A stretch of DNA of 64,000 nt from an uncultured Lachnospiraceae bacterium (GCA_951801245.1 CATOMC010000013.1:1-64000), one strand, 5' to 3'. Counted from the stretch's first letter, positions 17,593 to 27,425 are shown. The notes: generated by a model from the sequence alone, not told the origin. Numbers and translations: made by a program.

Positions 17593-18953
17593 CCCTTGCG
17601 GGAAATATGCAAGGCGGATATGGTGCACAGCGTGGTCTGCAGGATCTGGCTTGCCAGCATGCCCCACAGATACCCCTTAATGCCATAGTGCGGGATGGCA
17701 AGGAAGACGAAGGCAAGGCGCAGCAACAGGCTTGCCACGCTAAAGCAGAAGGTCTGTGCGGTCTTACCCAGCCCGTTCAGGATACTGCCCAGTGTACTGG
17801 CAATGTACATGAACGGGCAGATAAAGCTGAGGGTCAGAATAAAGCTGCCGGCAAGCTGTGAGTGAAAGAGGATGCGGCCGGCGAAACGCCCGCATAGCAG
17901 AAAGAGAGCCGTGCATAAAAAGCCAAGGAGAAGGCAGTAACGGATGGACGTCATGATGGCACGTCTGACGGCGGTCTGGTTACCGTTCGCATCTGCTTCG
18001 GCTACGATGGGCAAAAGCAGCACGGAGATGGAGTTGGTGATGGCGGAGGGAAAGAGGATGAGCGGCAGGCTCATGCCGGTCAGCACGCCGTATACGCCAA
18101 GAGCATCCGTGTTATTCAGTCCATAGGCCATCAGCCGGTTGGGAATATAGATGGCTTCGATACTCTGCAGCAGGTTGATCACCAGCCGGTTGGCAGATAA
18201 CGGTACTGCCAGAGTCAGAAGCTGTCCCATGATGTGTGTGTAGATGGCGATGCAGTGCGTTTTCAGTCTTTGCGTCCTGACAGGAAGACAGGGACGGTAG
18301 GGAAAGACTTTGTGAGCGCGGGACAAGATGGCAAGGACAGAGACGATCATGGAGGCACTTTCCCCGATCACAAGGCCCACCACGGCAAAGCTGATGGTCG
18401 GTTCCATCTGATGCTTTCTGCAGACGTAGTATATTAGATAGACACTCCCTACACGACAGATCTGTTCTGCAAGCTGGGAGACGGCGGGTATCGCGGTTTT
18501 GCGGATACCATAAAAATAGCCGTTGATGCAGGAATGGACACAGGCCATGGGGATGGACAGGGCTATGATGCGAAGAAGCGGTGCCGTGCGCGCCTCCATC
18601 AGGCAGGAGACGGCGATCTGATCTGACCATCGATAGATCAAAACGGCGCACAGAAAGGACAGGGTGGATGACATAAGAAATCCTGCCCACAGGGTGCGGA
18701 AGGAACTCTGATAGTCATGTGTACTGGTTTCGCTTGCCACATATTTGGAAATGGCGGTCTGTATGCCGGAGACTGTGAGGGCAAAGGAGAGGGCTAGCAC
18801 AGGGGAAATCAACTGATAAATTCCCATGCCCTCCGCACCGAATACATTGGACAGAAAGATTCGGTAGAAGAAGCCGATCAGCCGGCTTATCAGTCCGGTC
18901 AGTGTAAGAATGGCTGTTCCGGTGATTAAAGGGTTTTTCCATTTGGTCGTCAT
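17565..18953 (-). CDS. SpoVB-like polysaccharide flippase
   Basis: A 462-residue polytopic membrane protein of the MOP/PST flippase group. It starts KNPLITGTAILTLTGLISRLIGFFYRIFLSNVFGAEGMGIYQL, the usual N-terminus of stage V sporulation protein B, and ends with the family-like GYLWGMLASQILQT region; about 12-14 hydrophobic helices can be counted. SpoVB is needed for spore cortex peptidoglycan; paralogues act in other envelope polymers, so the exact role is inferred. ATG 18953 (MTTKWKNP) has only a weak ribosome site; GTG 18962 is an alternative. Divergent from mnmA. Confidence 0.85.
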   Translation of the reverse strand: MTTKWKNPLITGTAILTLTGLISRLIGFFYRIFLSNVFGAEGMGIYQLISPVLALSFALTVSGIQTAISKYVASETSTHDYQSSFRTLWAGFLMSSTLSFLCAVLIYRWSDQIAVSCLMEARTAPLLRIIALSIPMACVHSCINGYFYGIRKTAIPAVSQLAEQICRVGSVYLIYYVCRKHQMEPTISFAVVGLVIGESASMIVSVLAILSRAHKVFPYRPCLPVRTQRLKTHCIAIYTHIMGQLLTLAVPLSANRLVINLLQSIEAIYIPNRLMAYGLNNTDALGVYGVLTGMSLPLILFPSAITNSISVLLLPIVAEADANGNQTAVRRAIMTSIRYCLLLGFLCTALFLLCGRFAGRILFHSQLAGSFILTLSFICPFMYIASTLGSILNGLGKTAQTFCFSVASLLLRLAFVFLAIPHYGIKGYLWGMLASQILQTTLCTISALHISRKGCDSYNNIL

Positions 18954-19032
18954 AGGCACCACATCATCGTTCGATATGATTACAGTCTATGCGGCAAAAG
19001 TCTTATATAGTATAGGAGAAAGGGTTATATAG

Positions 19033-20109
19033 ATGGCAAAGAAAGTTGTGGTAGGCATGTCCGGCGGTGTGGATTCATCGGTGGCGGCGCTTCTTTTGAA
19101 AGAACAGGGATACGATGTGATCGGCGTAACCATGCAGATCTGGCAGGATGAATCGCCGAAAAACATAGAAGAAAACGGGGGGTGCTGCGGATTCAGCGCA
19201 GTGGAGGATGCCAGACGGGTGGCGGACAAACTGGGGATTCCTCATTATGTGATGAATTTTAAGGAAGAGTTTCGGGAAAATGTAATCCAATATTTCATGG
19301 AAGAATATTTGGCCGGACGTACACCAAACCCTTGTATTGCCTGCAATCGGTATGTGAAATGGGAGGCAATGCTCCATCGAAGTCTGGAGATCGGAGCGGA
19401 TTATATTGCCACCGGACATTATGCCAGGATTATCAGACTGCCAAACGGCAGATACGCGGTACGTGGTTCCGTGACGGCCAGGAAGGACCAGACTTATGCA
19501 CTGTATGATCTGACGCAGGAACAACTCGCCCGAACCCTGATGCCGGCGGGCGACTATACGAAGGACCAGATTCGGCAGATGGCAGATGAGGCAGGGCTTG
19601 CTGTGGCGCATAAGCCGGACAGCCAGGAAATCTGCTTTATTCCGGATCATGACTATGCTTCCTTTATAGAAAGGCAGGCAGGCGGACGGGTGCCGGGCCG
19701 GGGGAATTTTGTGACGAAAGAGGGACAGGTTCTGGGAGAACATCTGGGCATCACACACTATACGGTGGGACAGCGAAAGGGCCTGAACCTGGCTCTGGGC
19801 CGTCCGGTATTTGTGACAAAGATCAGACCGGAAACCAATGAAGTGGTGATTGGAGAGGCCGAAGATGTCTTTGGAGATACACTCTACTGCCATAAGATCA
19901 ATTATATGGGGATGGCGGATCTTGCCCATCCCAAGCAGGTGACGGCCAAGATCCGTTATGCCCATGCCGGAGAGCAGTGCCGGATTGAGACGGCCGGGGA
20001 GGACAGGATCAAATGTACTTTCACAAAGCCGGTGCGTGCCATTACACCCGGGCAGGCAGTGGTGTTTTATGAGGATGAAGTGGTCCTTGGCGGCGGCATT
20101 ATTTTGTAG
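19033..20109 (+). CDS. mnmA: tRNA-specific 2-thiouridylase MnmA
   Basis: A 358-residue enzyme that makes 2-thiouridine at position 34 of tRNA for Glu, Gln and Lys. It has the PP-loop SGGVDSS near residue 9, the catalytic cysteine pair (NPCIACN near 100 and SQEICFIPD near 198), the ATGHYARI segment and the C-terminal domain ending in [19 protein letters not shown] conserved Cys motif ([16 protein letters not shown]) near residue 53 is also kept. Transcribed alone, divergently from the flippase gene. Confidence 0.96.
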   Translation: MAKKVVVGMSGGVDSSVAALLLKEQGYDVIGVTMQIWQDESPKNIEENGGCCGFSAVEDARRVADKLGIPHYVMNFKEEFRENVIQYFMEEYLAGRTPNPCIACNRYVKWEAMLHRSLEIGADYIATGHYARIIRLPNGRYAVRGSVTARKDQTYALYDLTQEQLARTLMPAGDYTKDQIRQMADEAGLAVAHKPDSQEICFIPDHDYASFIERQAGGRVPGRGNFVTKEGQVLGEHLGITHYTVGQRKGLNLALGRPVFVTKIRPETNEVVIGEAEDVFGDTLYCHKINYMGMADLAHPKQVTAKIRYAHAGEQCRIETAGEDRIKCTFTKPVRAITPGQAVVFYEDEVVLGGGIIL

Positions 20110-20284
20110 CTAAGAAAATCTTAAGAAATTTTACCGTTTTTGTTCACGACATTTTCACAGACCCTGTGGTAGTATGAGTACTGATAAACGGGGGACTTTG
20201 GAAAATAAGGGAAAAGCCCGTTACGGACAATAGGCCGGGGTAGTCGTTGTCTGTGGTGCGTGGTTTTGGAATGGTGGTAAAATT

Positions 20285-20674
20285 ATGGTAGAATCTAAGC
20301 TGACAAAAGTAAAAGTGAATAATGAGATAGAGTTATGCGAAGTATATGATAACGCAACCAAAGAACGGATCAAGAAAGTATTTTTCAGGGAAGGGATATC
20401 CTTCTTTATCAAATTCCGCAAGAAGTTTCAGGTAGCCGGGTTTGCTTCGGTCAATCTGGCGGGAGAAGAGGCTTCCGGGGAACGCACCATGTTTTCGGAG
20501 ACGAAAGAGGGCAGATATATCATCTGCGTGAACAAAAGCCAGGAAGAACTGGCCCGCAGATCCATCATGCGGGTAGTGCCCAACCATGGGGACAGAGTCC
20601 GCTTCTTAGGAGAAGACCAGGAAGGCAAAGGTATCAAGAGTCCTTTCTGGGAGATGCTTTATTATAGTTTGTGA
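20285..20674 (+). CDS. Hypothetical protein, 129 residues
   Basis: I do not recognise this protein. It is soluble, rich in Lys, Glu and Arg, with a central KVFFREGISFFIKFRKKFQVAG segment and a C-terminal VVPNHGDRVRFLGED; there is no signal peptide or membrane helix. The start lies 175 bases after mnmA, with a weak purine-rich site (GGTGG). Its last 13 bases overlap the end of the convergent hisJ gene. Codon use and composition look like those of its neighbours, so it is likely a native gene. Confidence 0.7.
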   Translation: MVESKLTKVKVNNEIELCEVYDNATKERIKKVFFREGISFFIKFRKKFQVAGFASVNLAGEEASGERTMFSETKEGRYIICVNKSQEELARRSIMRVVPNHGDRVRFLGEDQEGKGIKSPFWEMLYYSL

Positions 20675-21480
20675 AAAGAGGGGCTTCGTTTCTCGAAAGT
20701 GGTATAATACCGGAAACCGCAGGCCTTTAATAGATCAGCGGCCTGGTCGAAGGCATAGGCAATCTGTTCCGGTGTGTGGGCATCGGAACCGGTGGTAATG
20801 ATTTCGCCGCCCAGTTGGCGGTAGCGCTTTAAGACACCGCAGCAGGGATTGGGGTCATGCAGCCCTTTGGCCAGTCCGGCGGTGTTTATCTCAATACCCT
20901 TTTCCATGGAAACGAGGCGTTCCAGAATCTGATCAAAAATCTCCCGATAAGCCTCATAAGAGTAGCCTTCGTCTTTGTTCGGGCCATAGCGTACCACATA
21001 ATCCAGATGGCCGTATACGTCAAAGTTACTGTAACTTTTCAGATTATCAAGTATGGATACAAAATATTCTAAATAGGCGTCCTGCTGCGTCCTGTTGTCA
21101 TAAAAGGCAGGATAGTAGGGGTCCTTTCCATTGCAGATATGGGAAGAGGCGATGATGAAATCGTATGGATGCTCTTTTGCGAAGGCGGCATTGCGTTTTG
21201 CAAGGTGGGGCTGCAGACCGATTTCCACACCAAACAAAATCTTGATCCGATCGGCGTATTTTTCTTTAAGTTTCAGTAAATCATAGAGATAGGAATCCGC
21301 GTTGAGAAGAAACGTATCTTCTGTGTCTTTTTCATTTGCGGGATAATCGAAATCATTATGTTCTGTAAAGCACATGGCAGTAAGTCCCTGTCGGATGCCC
21401 TGACGTATCATTTCTTCCATGGGGGTGTCGGAATCTCCTGAATGGGAAGAATGTAAGTGGTAATCTGCTGTGATCGGCAT
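20662..21480 (-). CDS. hisJ: Histidinol-phosphatase, PHP family (HisJ/HisK type)
   Basis: A 272-residue PHP-fold phosphatase. It begins MPITADYHLHSSHSGDS, with metal-binding HLH, then FTEHNDFDYP, FGVEIGLQP, ASSHICNG, VYGHLDYVVRYG, and TGSDAHTPEQIA, the full PHP metal-site series. This type removes phosphate from histidinol phosphate in histidine synthesis. No other his gene is adjacent, so the substrate is inferred from family. AAAGGAGA upstream of the start supports 21480. Confidence 0.88.
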   Translation of the reverse strand: MPITADYHLHSSHSGDSDTPMEEMIRQGIRQGLTAMCFTEHNDFDYPANEKDTEDTFLLNADSYLYDLLKLKEKYADRIKILFGVEIGLQPHLAKRNAAFAKEHPYDFIIASSHICNGKDPYYPAFYDNRTQQDAYLEYFVSILDNLKSYSNFDVYGHLDYVVRYGPNKDEGYSYEAYREIFDQILERLVSMEKGIEINTAGLAKGLHDPNPCCGVLKRYRQLGGEIITTGSDAHTPEQIAYAFDQAADLLKACGFRYYTTFEKRSPSFHKL

Positions 21481-21545
21481 AGTATGTCTCCTTTTGTCTG
21501 AATTTTTGCCACAAATAGGGTAATTCCCGGCATTAATCGGTCTTT

Positions 21546-21574
21546 AGTGTAACCGATTCTCATAGAAAATACAA
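21546..21574 (-). promoter_or_regulatory. Minus-strand promoter of hisJ
   Basis: On the minus strand TTGTAT (21574-21569) and TACACT (21551-21546) are 17 bases apart. A perfect 7-base inverted repeat, AATCGGT...ACCGATT (21535-21558), covers the -10 and could be an operator. Confidence 0.5.
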
Positions 21575-21652
21575 GATTTGTTGACATAAAATGAGGAAGA
21601 GAAAAATTTGTGATATTTTCATCGCAAATCTTAATTATTTTTGATTTACGTC

Positions 21653-21681
21653 TTGAATTTTTTGGACAAATTAGGTAAAAT
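21653..21681 (+). promoter_or_regulatory. Promoter of the gapA-pgk-tpiA operon
   Basis: TTGAAT (21653-21658) and TAAAAT (21676-21681) are 17 bases apart. Transcription would start near 21688, directly at the palindrome that follows. TTGACA also occurs at 21581 and 21689 but neither has a good -10 at the right distance. Confidence 0.6.
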
Positions 21682-21688
21682 AATTTCG

Positions 21689-21706
21689 TTGACAAAATTT
21701 TGTCAA
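21689..21706 (+). promoter_or_regulatory. Perfect 18-base palindrome, likely operator of gapA
   Basis: TTGACAAAATTTTGTCAA is its own reverse complement and covers the predicted +1 of the gapA promoter, so a bound repressor would block initiation. Its layout (TTGnnAA-N4-TTnnCAA) resembles Rex (NADH-sensing repressor) operators, for which gapA is a known kind of target; the exact bases differ from the usual TTGTTAA half-site, so the regulator is not proven. Confidence 0.65.
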
Positions 21707-21765
21707 TCTTATCCAGATAGGTTGGCAAAATTATATAAAAAACATTATTTAGGAGGGACTAAAAA

Positions 21766-22767
21766 ATGGCAGTAAGAGTAGCAATCAATGGTTTTGGCCG
21801 TATCGGTCGTCTTGCATTCAGACAGATGTTCGGGGCAGAAGGATATGAAGTAGTAGCTATCAACGATTTGACAAGCCCCAAGATGCTGGCACACTTGTTA
21901 AAGTATGATTCTTCTCAGGGTAAGTATGCTTTGGCAGACACTGTATCCGCTGGTGAAGACACAATCACAGTTGATGGTCAGACATTAAAGATCTACAAAG
22001 AGCCCGATGCAAACAACTGTCCTTGGGGCGAACTTAAGGTTGACGTTGTTTTAGAGTGCTCCGGTTTCTATACCAGCAAAGAGAAGGCTCAGGCACATAT
22101 CAACGCTGGCGCTAGAAAAGTAGTTATTTCTGCTCCTGCAGGTAATGATCTTCCGACTATCGTATACAATGTAAACCATGAGACACTGAAAGCTTCTGAT
22201 ACCATTATTTCCGCAGCTTCCTGCACAACAAACTGCCTTGCTCCTATGGCAAAGGCTCTGAATGATCTTGCTGGCATCAAGTCCGGTATCATGAGCACAA
22301 TCCATGCATACACAGGTGACCAGATGATCCTTGACGGTCCTCAGAGAAAGGGTGACTTAAGAAGATCCCGCGCAGGCGCAGTGAACATCGTTCCTAACAG
22401 CACAGGCGCAGCCAAGGCTATCGGCCTTGTTATCCCTGAGTTAAATGGTAAGCTGATTGGTTCTGCACAGCGTGTTCCTACTCCTACGGGTTCTACCACA
22501 ATCCTGGTTGCAACTGTAGAGAAATCCGTTACCAAGGATGAGATCAACGCAGCAATGAAGGCAGCAGCTACCGAGTCCTTCGGTTATAACGAGGATGAGA
22601 TCGTTTCTTCCGATATCGTAGGTAGCACCTATGGTTCTATCTTCGATGCTACCCAGACAATGGTAGGCGAAGACAACCTGGTACAGGTAGTTTCCTGGTA
22701 CGACAATGAGAACAGCTACACATCTCAGATGGTTCGTACAATTAAGTATTTCTCTGAATTAGCATAG
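21766..22767 (+). CDS. gapA: Glyceraldehyde-3-phosphate dehydrogenase, type I
   Basis: A 333-residue NAD-dependent GAPDH. It starts [19 protein letters not shown] (NAD-binding), has the catalytic Cys in [12 protein letters not shown] near residue 152, the HAYTGDQ and [24 protein letters not shown] segments, and ends [19 protein letters not shown]. It makes 1,3-bisphosphoglycerate in glycolysis. The site GGAGGG and a T/A-rich codon choice typical of highly expressed genes set it apart from neighbours. Its stop codon runs straight into a double-hairpin element. Confidence 0.98.
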   Translation: MAVRVAINGFGRIGRLAFRQMFGAEGYEVVAINDLTSPKMLAHLLKYDSSQGKYALADTVSAGEDTITVDGQTLKIYKEPDANNCPWGELKVDVVLECSGFYTSKEKAQAHINAGARKVVISAPAGNDLPTIVYNVNHETLKASDTIISAASCTTNCLAPMAKALNDLAGIKSGIMSTIHAYTGDQMILDGPQRKGDLRRSRAGAVNIVPNSTGAAKAIGLVIPELNGKLIGSAQRVPTPTGSTTILVATVEKSVTKDEINAAMKAAATESFGYNEDEIVSSDIVGSTYGSIFDATQTMVGEDNLVQVVSWYDNENSYTSQMVRTIKYFSELA

Positions 22768-22816
22768 ACGTAAATTCCTTGCGGAATTAACGTCACGAGG
22801 TTGCGAAGCAACCTCG
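22767..22816 (+). repeat. Double-hairpin RNA element, copy 1 (gapA-pgk gap)
   Basis: Two hairpins in a row. The first (22767-22794) has arms GACGTAAATTCC and GGAATTAACGTC around TTGC, with one mismatch; the second (22796-22816) has perfect 9-base arms CGAGGTTGC and GCAACCTCG around GAA. GCATG follows the second stem. The same plan is found after pgk with different stem bases. Confidence 0.85.
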
Positions 22817-22844
22817 GCATGAAAGATGAAAATCAAGTTTTTTT

Positions 22845-22878
22845 AGAGGCTCGGCCATTGGGCCGGGTCTCTTGTTTT
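22845..22878 (+). terminator. Terminator or attenuator between gapA and pgk
   Basis: AGAGGCTCGGCC (22845-22856) pairs with GGCCGGGTCTCT (22861-22872) with two G-U pairs around ATTG; TGTTTT follows. It lies 26 bases before the pgk start, leaving no room for another promoter after it, so part of transcription must read through. Confidence 0.75.
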
Positions 22879-22903
22879 AATAAAATAATAGGAGGACTAG
22901 GAC

Positions 22904-24127
22904 ATGTCATTAAACAAAAAAACTGTAGATGACCTTAACGTTAAGGGAAAACGTGTGCTCGTAAGATGTGACTTTAATGTACCTTTGAAGGAGGGCAAGA
23001 TCACAGATGAGACTCGTATTGTGGCAGCACTTCCCACGATCAATAAGTTGCTTGCTGACGGAGGTAAGGTAATTCTCTGTTCCCATCTTGGCAAAGTAAA
23101 GAACGGCCCCAACGAGGGAGAATCCCTGGCACCTGTGGCTGAGAGACTTTCCGAGAAGCTGGGCAAGCCTGTCAATTTCGTATCTGATTATAATGTTACT
23201 GGTGAAGCAGCGACCAAAGCGGTTGCTGATATGAAAGAGGGCGATGTAGTACTTTTACAGAACACCCGTTTCCGCGGTAAAGAAGAGACCAAGAACGGTG
23301 AGGAGTTCAGCAAAGAACTGGCTGATCTGTGTGATGTTTATGTATGTGACGCATTTGGTTCTTCTCACAGAGCACATGCTTCAGTTGCCGGTGTGACAGA
23401 TGTTGTTCGTGCAAAGGGCGGCGAATGTGCAGTTGGTTATCTGATGCAGAAGGAAATCGACTTCCTTGGCAATGCAGTAGAGAATCCGGTAAGACCTTTC
23501 GTGGCAATCTTAGGCGGCGCGAAAGTAGCGGATAAACTCAATGTTATCAACAACCTGCTTGAGAAGTGCGATACGCTTATCATCGGTGGCGGTATGGCTT
23601 TCACCTTCTTAAAGGCACAGGGTCTGGAGATCGGTAAGTCTCTGGTGGACGAAGAGAAGCTTGATTACTGTAAAGAAATGATGGAGAAGGCTGAGAAACT
23701 TGGCAAGAAATTGTTGCTCCCGGTAGATACCACCGTTGCGGCTGATTTCCCGAATCCGATCGATGCTCCGATCGATGTGCAGGTAGTGGATGCCGACAAG
23801 ATTCCGGCTGATATGGAAGGTCTTGATATCGGAACCAAGACAGCAGAACTGTATGCAGAAGCTGTGAAAACGGCTAAGACAGTTGTATGGAACGGACCTA
23901 TGGGCGTATTCGAGAATCCAATCCTGGCAAAAGGTACCATTGCAGTTGCCAAATCCCTGGCTGAGACTTCCGCAACCACGATCATCGGCGGCGGCGACAG
24001 TGCGGCAGCAGTCAACCAGCTTGGTTTTGCAGATAAGATGTCCCACATCTCCACAGGCGGCGGTGCTTCCCTTGAGTTCTTAGAGGGCAAGGAACTTCCC
24101 GGTGTAGTGGCGGCAGACGACAAATAG
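22904..24127 (+). CDS. pgk: Phosphoglycerate kinase
   Basis: A 407-residue PGK that makes ATP from 1,3-bisphosphoglycerate. Motifs: [16 protein letters not shown], the LLQNTRF and [12 protein letters not shown] substrate-binding segments, [21 protein letters not shown] and the C-terminal [13 protein letters not shown] and [14 protein letters not shown]. Full length. It shares the operon with gapA and tpiA and has GGAGGA as ribosome site. Confidence 0.98.
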   Translation: MSLNKKTVDDLNVKGKRVLVRCDFNVPLKEGKITDETRIVAALPTINKLLADGGKVILCSHLGKVKNGPNEGESLAPVAERLSEKLGKPVNFVSDYNVTGEAATKAVADMKEGDVVLLQNTRFRGKEETKNGEEFSKELADLCDVYVCDAFGSSHRAHASVAGVTDVVRAKGGECAVGYLMQKEIDFLGNAVENPVRPFVAILGGAKVADKLNVINNLLEKCDTLIIGGGMAFTFLKAQGLEIGKSLVDEEKLDYCKEMMEKAEKLGKKLLLPVDTTVAADFPNPIDAPIDVQVVDADKIPADMEGLDIGTKTAELYAEAVKTAKTVVWNGPMGVFENPILAKGTIAVAKSLAETSATTIIGGGDSAAAVNQLGFADKMSHISTGGGASLEFLEGKELPGVVAADDK

Positions 24128-24130
24128 GGG

Positions 24131-24184
24131 ACGTAAATCTCTTCGAGATTAACGTGCAGAGGTTCGCATTGAGCGAACCTCTGC
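24131..24184 (+). repeat. Double-hairpin RNA element, copy 2 (pgk-tpiA gap)
   Basis: First hairpin 24131-24155: arms ACGTAAATCTC and GAGATTAACGT around TTC. Second hairpin 24156-24184: perfect 12-base arms GCAGAGGTTCGC and GCGAACCTCTGC around ATTGA, then ATG. Relative to copy 1 the inner pairs of both stems differ, yet pairing is kept by changes on both sides. Confidence 0.85.
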
Positions 24185-24254
24185 ATGCGGAATGACGAAA
24201 GTTTGCAAACCTAAATAATATATTAGCGCAGTGTTGCGCGGAAATGAGGATGAC

Positions 24255-25004
24255 ATGGCGAGAAAGAAAATTGTGGCTGGTAACTGGAAGATGAATATGA
24301 CGCCCAGTGAAGCAGTTAAATTATGCGCAGAGTTAAAAGATCTGGTAAAGTCTGATGATGTTGATGTGGTATACTGTGTACCTGCAGTGGACATCGTACC
24401 TGTTGTGGAAGCTGTCAAAGGCACCAACGTGGAAGTGGGTGCAGAGAACATGTACTTTGAGGAAAAGGGCGCTTACACAGGCGAAATCTCCGCAGCTATG
24501 TTAGTAGATGCAGGCGTGAAGTATGTGATCATCGGACATTCAGAGAGACGTGATTACTTCAAGGAGGACGATGCTCTTCTGAATAAGAAAGTGAAGAAGG
24601 CTCTGGAGGCAGGTCTTATTCCAATTCTGTGCTGCGGTGAGACTTTGGAGCAGAGAGAACTGGGTGTTACCATGGACTGGATCAGACTGCAGATCAAATC
24701 CGACCTTGCAGACATCACGGCAGATCAGGTAAAGGGCATGGTAATCGCATACGAGCCTATTTGGGCGATCGGCACCGGTAAGACGGCTACTACCGAGCAG
24801 GCGGAAGAAGTATGTAAGGGCATTCGCGACTGCATCGCAGAAATGTACGATGATGCCACCGCAGAAGCAGTACGGATTCAGTACGGTGGGTCTGTGAATG
24901 CAGGCAACGCGGCAGAACTCTTTGCACAGCCTGATATCGACGGCGGTCTCGTAGGAGGCGCTTCCTTAAAGGCTGACTTTGGCAAGATTGTCAATTACAA
25001 ATAA
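24255..25004 (+). CDS. tpiA: Triose-phosphate isomerase
   Basis: A 249-residue TIM that interconverts dihydroxyacetone phosphate and glyceraldehyde 3-phosphate. Catalytic residues are all present: Lys in GNWKMN, His in IGHSERR, Glu in [11 protein letters not shown]. Start ATG 24255 ([14 protein letters not shown]) follows TGAGGA; the earlier in-frame codon would add seven unlikely residues. Last gene of the operon, ended by a strong terminator. Confidence 0.98.
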   Translation: MARKKIVAGNWKMNMTPSEAVKLCAELKDLVKSDDVDVVYCVPAVDIVPVVEAVKGTNVEVGAENMYFEEKGAYTGEISAAMLVDAGVKYVIIGHSERRDYFKEDDALLNKKVKKALEAGLIPILCCGETLEQRELGVTMDWIRLQIKSDLADITADQVKGMVIAYEPIWAIGTGKTATTEQAEEVCKGIRDCIAEMYDDATAEAVRIQYGGSVNAGNAAELFAQPDIDGGLVGGASLKADFGKIVNYK

Positions 25005-25039
25005 GATACATGTAAAATCAGATATGTTATTCATGCGGT

Positions 25040-25084
25040 AAAAAGGGGTATCAAGGGGAATGAATTCCTTTGGCCCCTTTTTAT
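25040..25084 (+). terminator. Terminator of the glycolytic operon
   Basis: AAAAAGGGG (25040-25048) pairs with CCCCTTTTT (25074-25082), enclosing a second inner stem; the T run is part of the right arm. Confidence 0.85.
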
Positions 25085-25150
25085 TATCCATATGGTCAAA
25101 ATCCAAAGACAAACAAGTTTTTATTAATATAACAGGCAGGGGGAAATGAA

Positions 25151-27124
25151 ATGAAAAGTATTCGGACGAAAATAACCTTATGTCTCATCTTGACTGTTCT
25201 GGTAGGACTGGTTGCATCTGGGGTTTCCAGTATTATACCCAATTATAACAGTACCATGTCTACTGTGGAACAGATGATGAGAGAAACAGCGGTTTTGGCA
25301 GCAGGACGTGTGGAACAGGAGTTAATGGCATATAAGAATGTGGTTATGGATGTAGGTCATATTCAACAGTTATCCGATCCGGATGTGCCTCTTGAGGAAA
25401 AGCAGGCCATTATTGACGAGCGTGCGACCATGCACAATTTCCAGAGAGGGAATGTGATCGGCATGGATGGTATCAGTATTTTTGACGGCAAAGACTATTC
25501 GGACCGGGAATATGTGAAACAGGCTATGCAGGGCAACATTTATGTATCAGAACCGTTGATCAGCAAGATTACCGGGCAGTTGTCCATTATGGTTGCGGCA
25601 CCCCTTTATTCGGAGGAAGCTTCGGGTTCCAGTATTGTAGGGGTGGTTTATTTTGTTCCCAAGGAAACTTTCCTGAATGATATCGTATCTGCGATACAGA
25701 TCGGTGAGAACAGCAGGGCTTATATGATCAATAAATCCGGGGATACCATTGCAGATATCACGCTTGAGACGATCACGGTACAGAATATAGAAGCTGAGGC
25801 GCAAAGTGACGCATCACTTGCCGAACTTGCAGCGATTCATGCGAATATGCGTCAGGGGCAGATTGGGTTTGGAGAGTATACGAGCGGAGAGGATAAAATG
25901 TTCGCAGCCTATGCGCCCGTGAATGATACGGACGGCTGGAGCATAGCCGTTACCGCACCGCAGTTAAATTATCTGGCATCAACGAGGGACGCGATGGTGA
26001 TCAACGTAGCGGTGATTGTCATTTCCATCATTGTTTCCGTGATCGTTGCACTGGTATTGGCCACCAATATCAGCGGTCCTATGAAGGCTTGTGTAGAGCG
26101 GATGAAACTGCTTGTGGAAGGCGATCTGGATACGCCGATGCCGCAGATTCGAAGTAAAGATGAGTCAGGCGTGCTTGCAAGATCTACGGCTGCTTTGGTA
26201 GAGGGGCTGAATACGGTCATCGGTGATATTGATTATCTGCTCAACGAACTGGCCAATCAGAACCTGAATGTACATACGGAGCATGAGGATATCTACGTGG
26301 GCAGCTTCCAGAATATTCTGCTTTCCATGCGCCATATGAAAGAGGAATTAAGCGGTGCCATGACACAGGTGAACCATTCGGCACAGGAAGTGGCCATGGC
26401 AAGTGATCATCTGTCCGCAAGTGCCCAGTCTCTCAGTCAGGGTACCACACAGCAGGCAAGTTCCGTGGAAGAACTTGCGGCAAGAGTCAGTGAAATATCG
26501 CAGCAGGCCAAGACCACTGCAACCGGTGCACTGGAAGCCCGCGGCAAGACGCATGAGACCGGCAGAGAAGTTTCTTTGTGTAATCAGAAGATGCAGAATC
26601 TGGTAGAAGCTATGAACCGGATTCAGACCAGTTCTGAGGAGATTGAGAAGATATTAAAGACGATAGATGACATTGCGTTCCAGACGAATATACTGGCTCT
26701 AAATGCGGCCGTCGAAGCGGCCAGGGCAGGCACAGCAGGTAAAGGGTTTGCAGTCGTTGCGGAAGAGGTCCGTAATCTGGCAGGAAAATCGGCGCAGGCC
26801 GCACAAAATACCTCGGTTCTGATCGGAAATTCCACAGAGGCAGTAAATATGGGTACAGAGATTGCACAAAACACGGCGGATATTCTGATGGGTGTTGTAA
26901 AGAGCATTCAGTCCGTGGTGGATGCCATAGACAATATTGCGGCAGTATCGAATGAACAGTCTGATGCGGTGAGCCAGGTTTCTGAGGGAATCAACCAGAT
27001 ATCGGTGGTGGTACAAAGCAACAGTGCCAATGCACAGCAAAGCGCCGCAGCCAGTGAAGAACTTTCCGCAGAAGCAGCCTGCTTAAAAGAGTTGGTAGAT
27101 CAGTTTACGCTTGCAGAACAGTAA
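25151..27124 (+). CDS. Methyl-accepting chemotaxis protein with dCache-like sensor
   Basis: A 657-residue chemoreceptor. Order: membrane helix at about 8-30; an extracellular Cache-type domain to about 275 ([18 protein letters not shown] and [17 protein letters not shown] are typical dCache_1 segments); second helix at about 280-305; HAMP linker; and a cytoplasmic signalling domain whose hairpin tip reads [24 protein letters not shown] near residue 503. The ligand is unknown; Cache domains of this kind often bind small organic acids or amino acids. It stands alone between the glycolytic and GlcNAc operons. Confidence 0.94.
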   Translation: MKSIRTKITLCLILTVLVGLVASGVSSIIPNYNSTMSTVEQMMRETAVLAAGRVEQELMAYKNVVMDVGHIQQLSDPDVPLEEKQAIIDERATMHNFQRGNVIGMDGISIFDGKDYSDREYVKQAMQGNIYVSEPLISKITGQLSIMVAAPLYSEEASGSSIVGVVYFVPKETFLNDIVSAIQIGENSRAYMINKSGDTIADITLETITVQNIEAEAQSDASLAELAAIHANMRQGQIGFGEYTSGEDKMFAAYAPVNDTDGWSIAVTAPQLNYLASTRDAMVINVAVIVISIIVSVIVALVLATNISGPMKACVERMKLLVEGDLDTPMPQIRSKDESGVLARSTAALVEGLNTVIGDIDYLLNELANQNLNVHTEHEDIYVGSFQNILLSMRHMKEELSGAMTQVNHSAQEVAMASDHLSASAQSLSQGTTQQASSVEELAARVSEISQQAKTTATGALEARGKTHETGREVSLCNQKMQNLVEAMNRIQTSSEEIEKILKTIDDIAFQTNILALNAAVEAARAGTAGKGFAVVAEEVRNLAGKSAQAAQNTSVLIGNSTEAVNMGTEIAQNTADILMGVVKSIQSVVDAIDNIAAVSNEQSDAVSQVSEGINQISVVVQSNSANAQQSAAASEELSAEAACLKELVDQFTLAEQ

Positions 27125-27255
27125 ACGGGCAAAACACATATTTTTTGGGCGTAGCAAGATGCTAGGGAAATATAGGGTTTGATTGGTAAATATGCATAAT
27201 AATTTTTGGCTTATATTTGACAGAGGATGACAAAATTTTTAAATTGAAAAAGATA

Positions 27256-27285
27256 TTGACTTATATTATGTATATTTGTTATAAT
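27256..27285 (+). promoter_or_regulatory. Promoter of the GlcNAc/PTS operon
   Basis: TTGACT (27256-27261), an 18-base spacer and a perfect TATAAT (27280-27285). Predicted start near 27292, 17 bases before the antiterminator site. Confidence 0.85.
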
Positions 27286-27308
27286 AATGGAAACATTAAT
27301 AAACGTTT

Positions 27309-27391
27309 GGGTTGTTACTGCATAAAGGCAGGCAAAACCAAGTTTTATAATTCGACTGGTATAGTTGTTTTATAAAATTTGGTTTTTTTTT
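27309..27391 (+). promoter_or_regulatory. RAT antiterminator site overlapping an intrinsic terminator
   Basis: Bases 27309-27339 match the ribonucleic antiterminator of the BglG/LicT family: it contains GGTTGTTACTGC, then GGCAGGCAAAACC. Its 3' end overlaps the left arm of a terminator: AAAACCAAGTTTTATAA (from 27334) pairs with a segment ending AATTTGG before a run of nine T (27383-27391). Binding of the antiterminator protein to the RAT would stop the terminator forming. The gene for such a protein is the next one, so the operon is autoregulated. Confidence 0.92.
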
Positions 27392-27425
27392 GCCCAAGTG
27401 AGTGCAACAGCAAGAGGGTTTAAAA

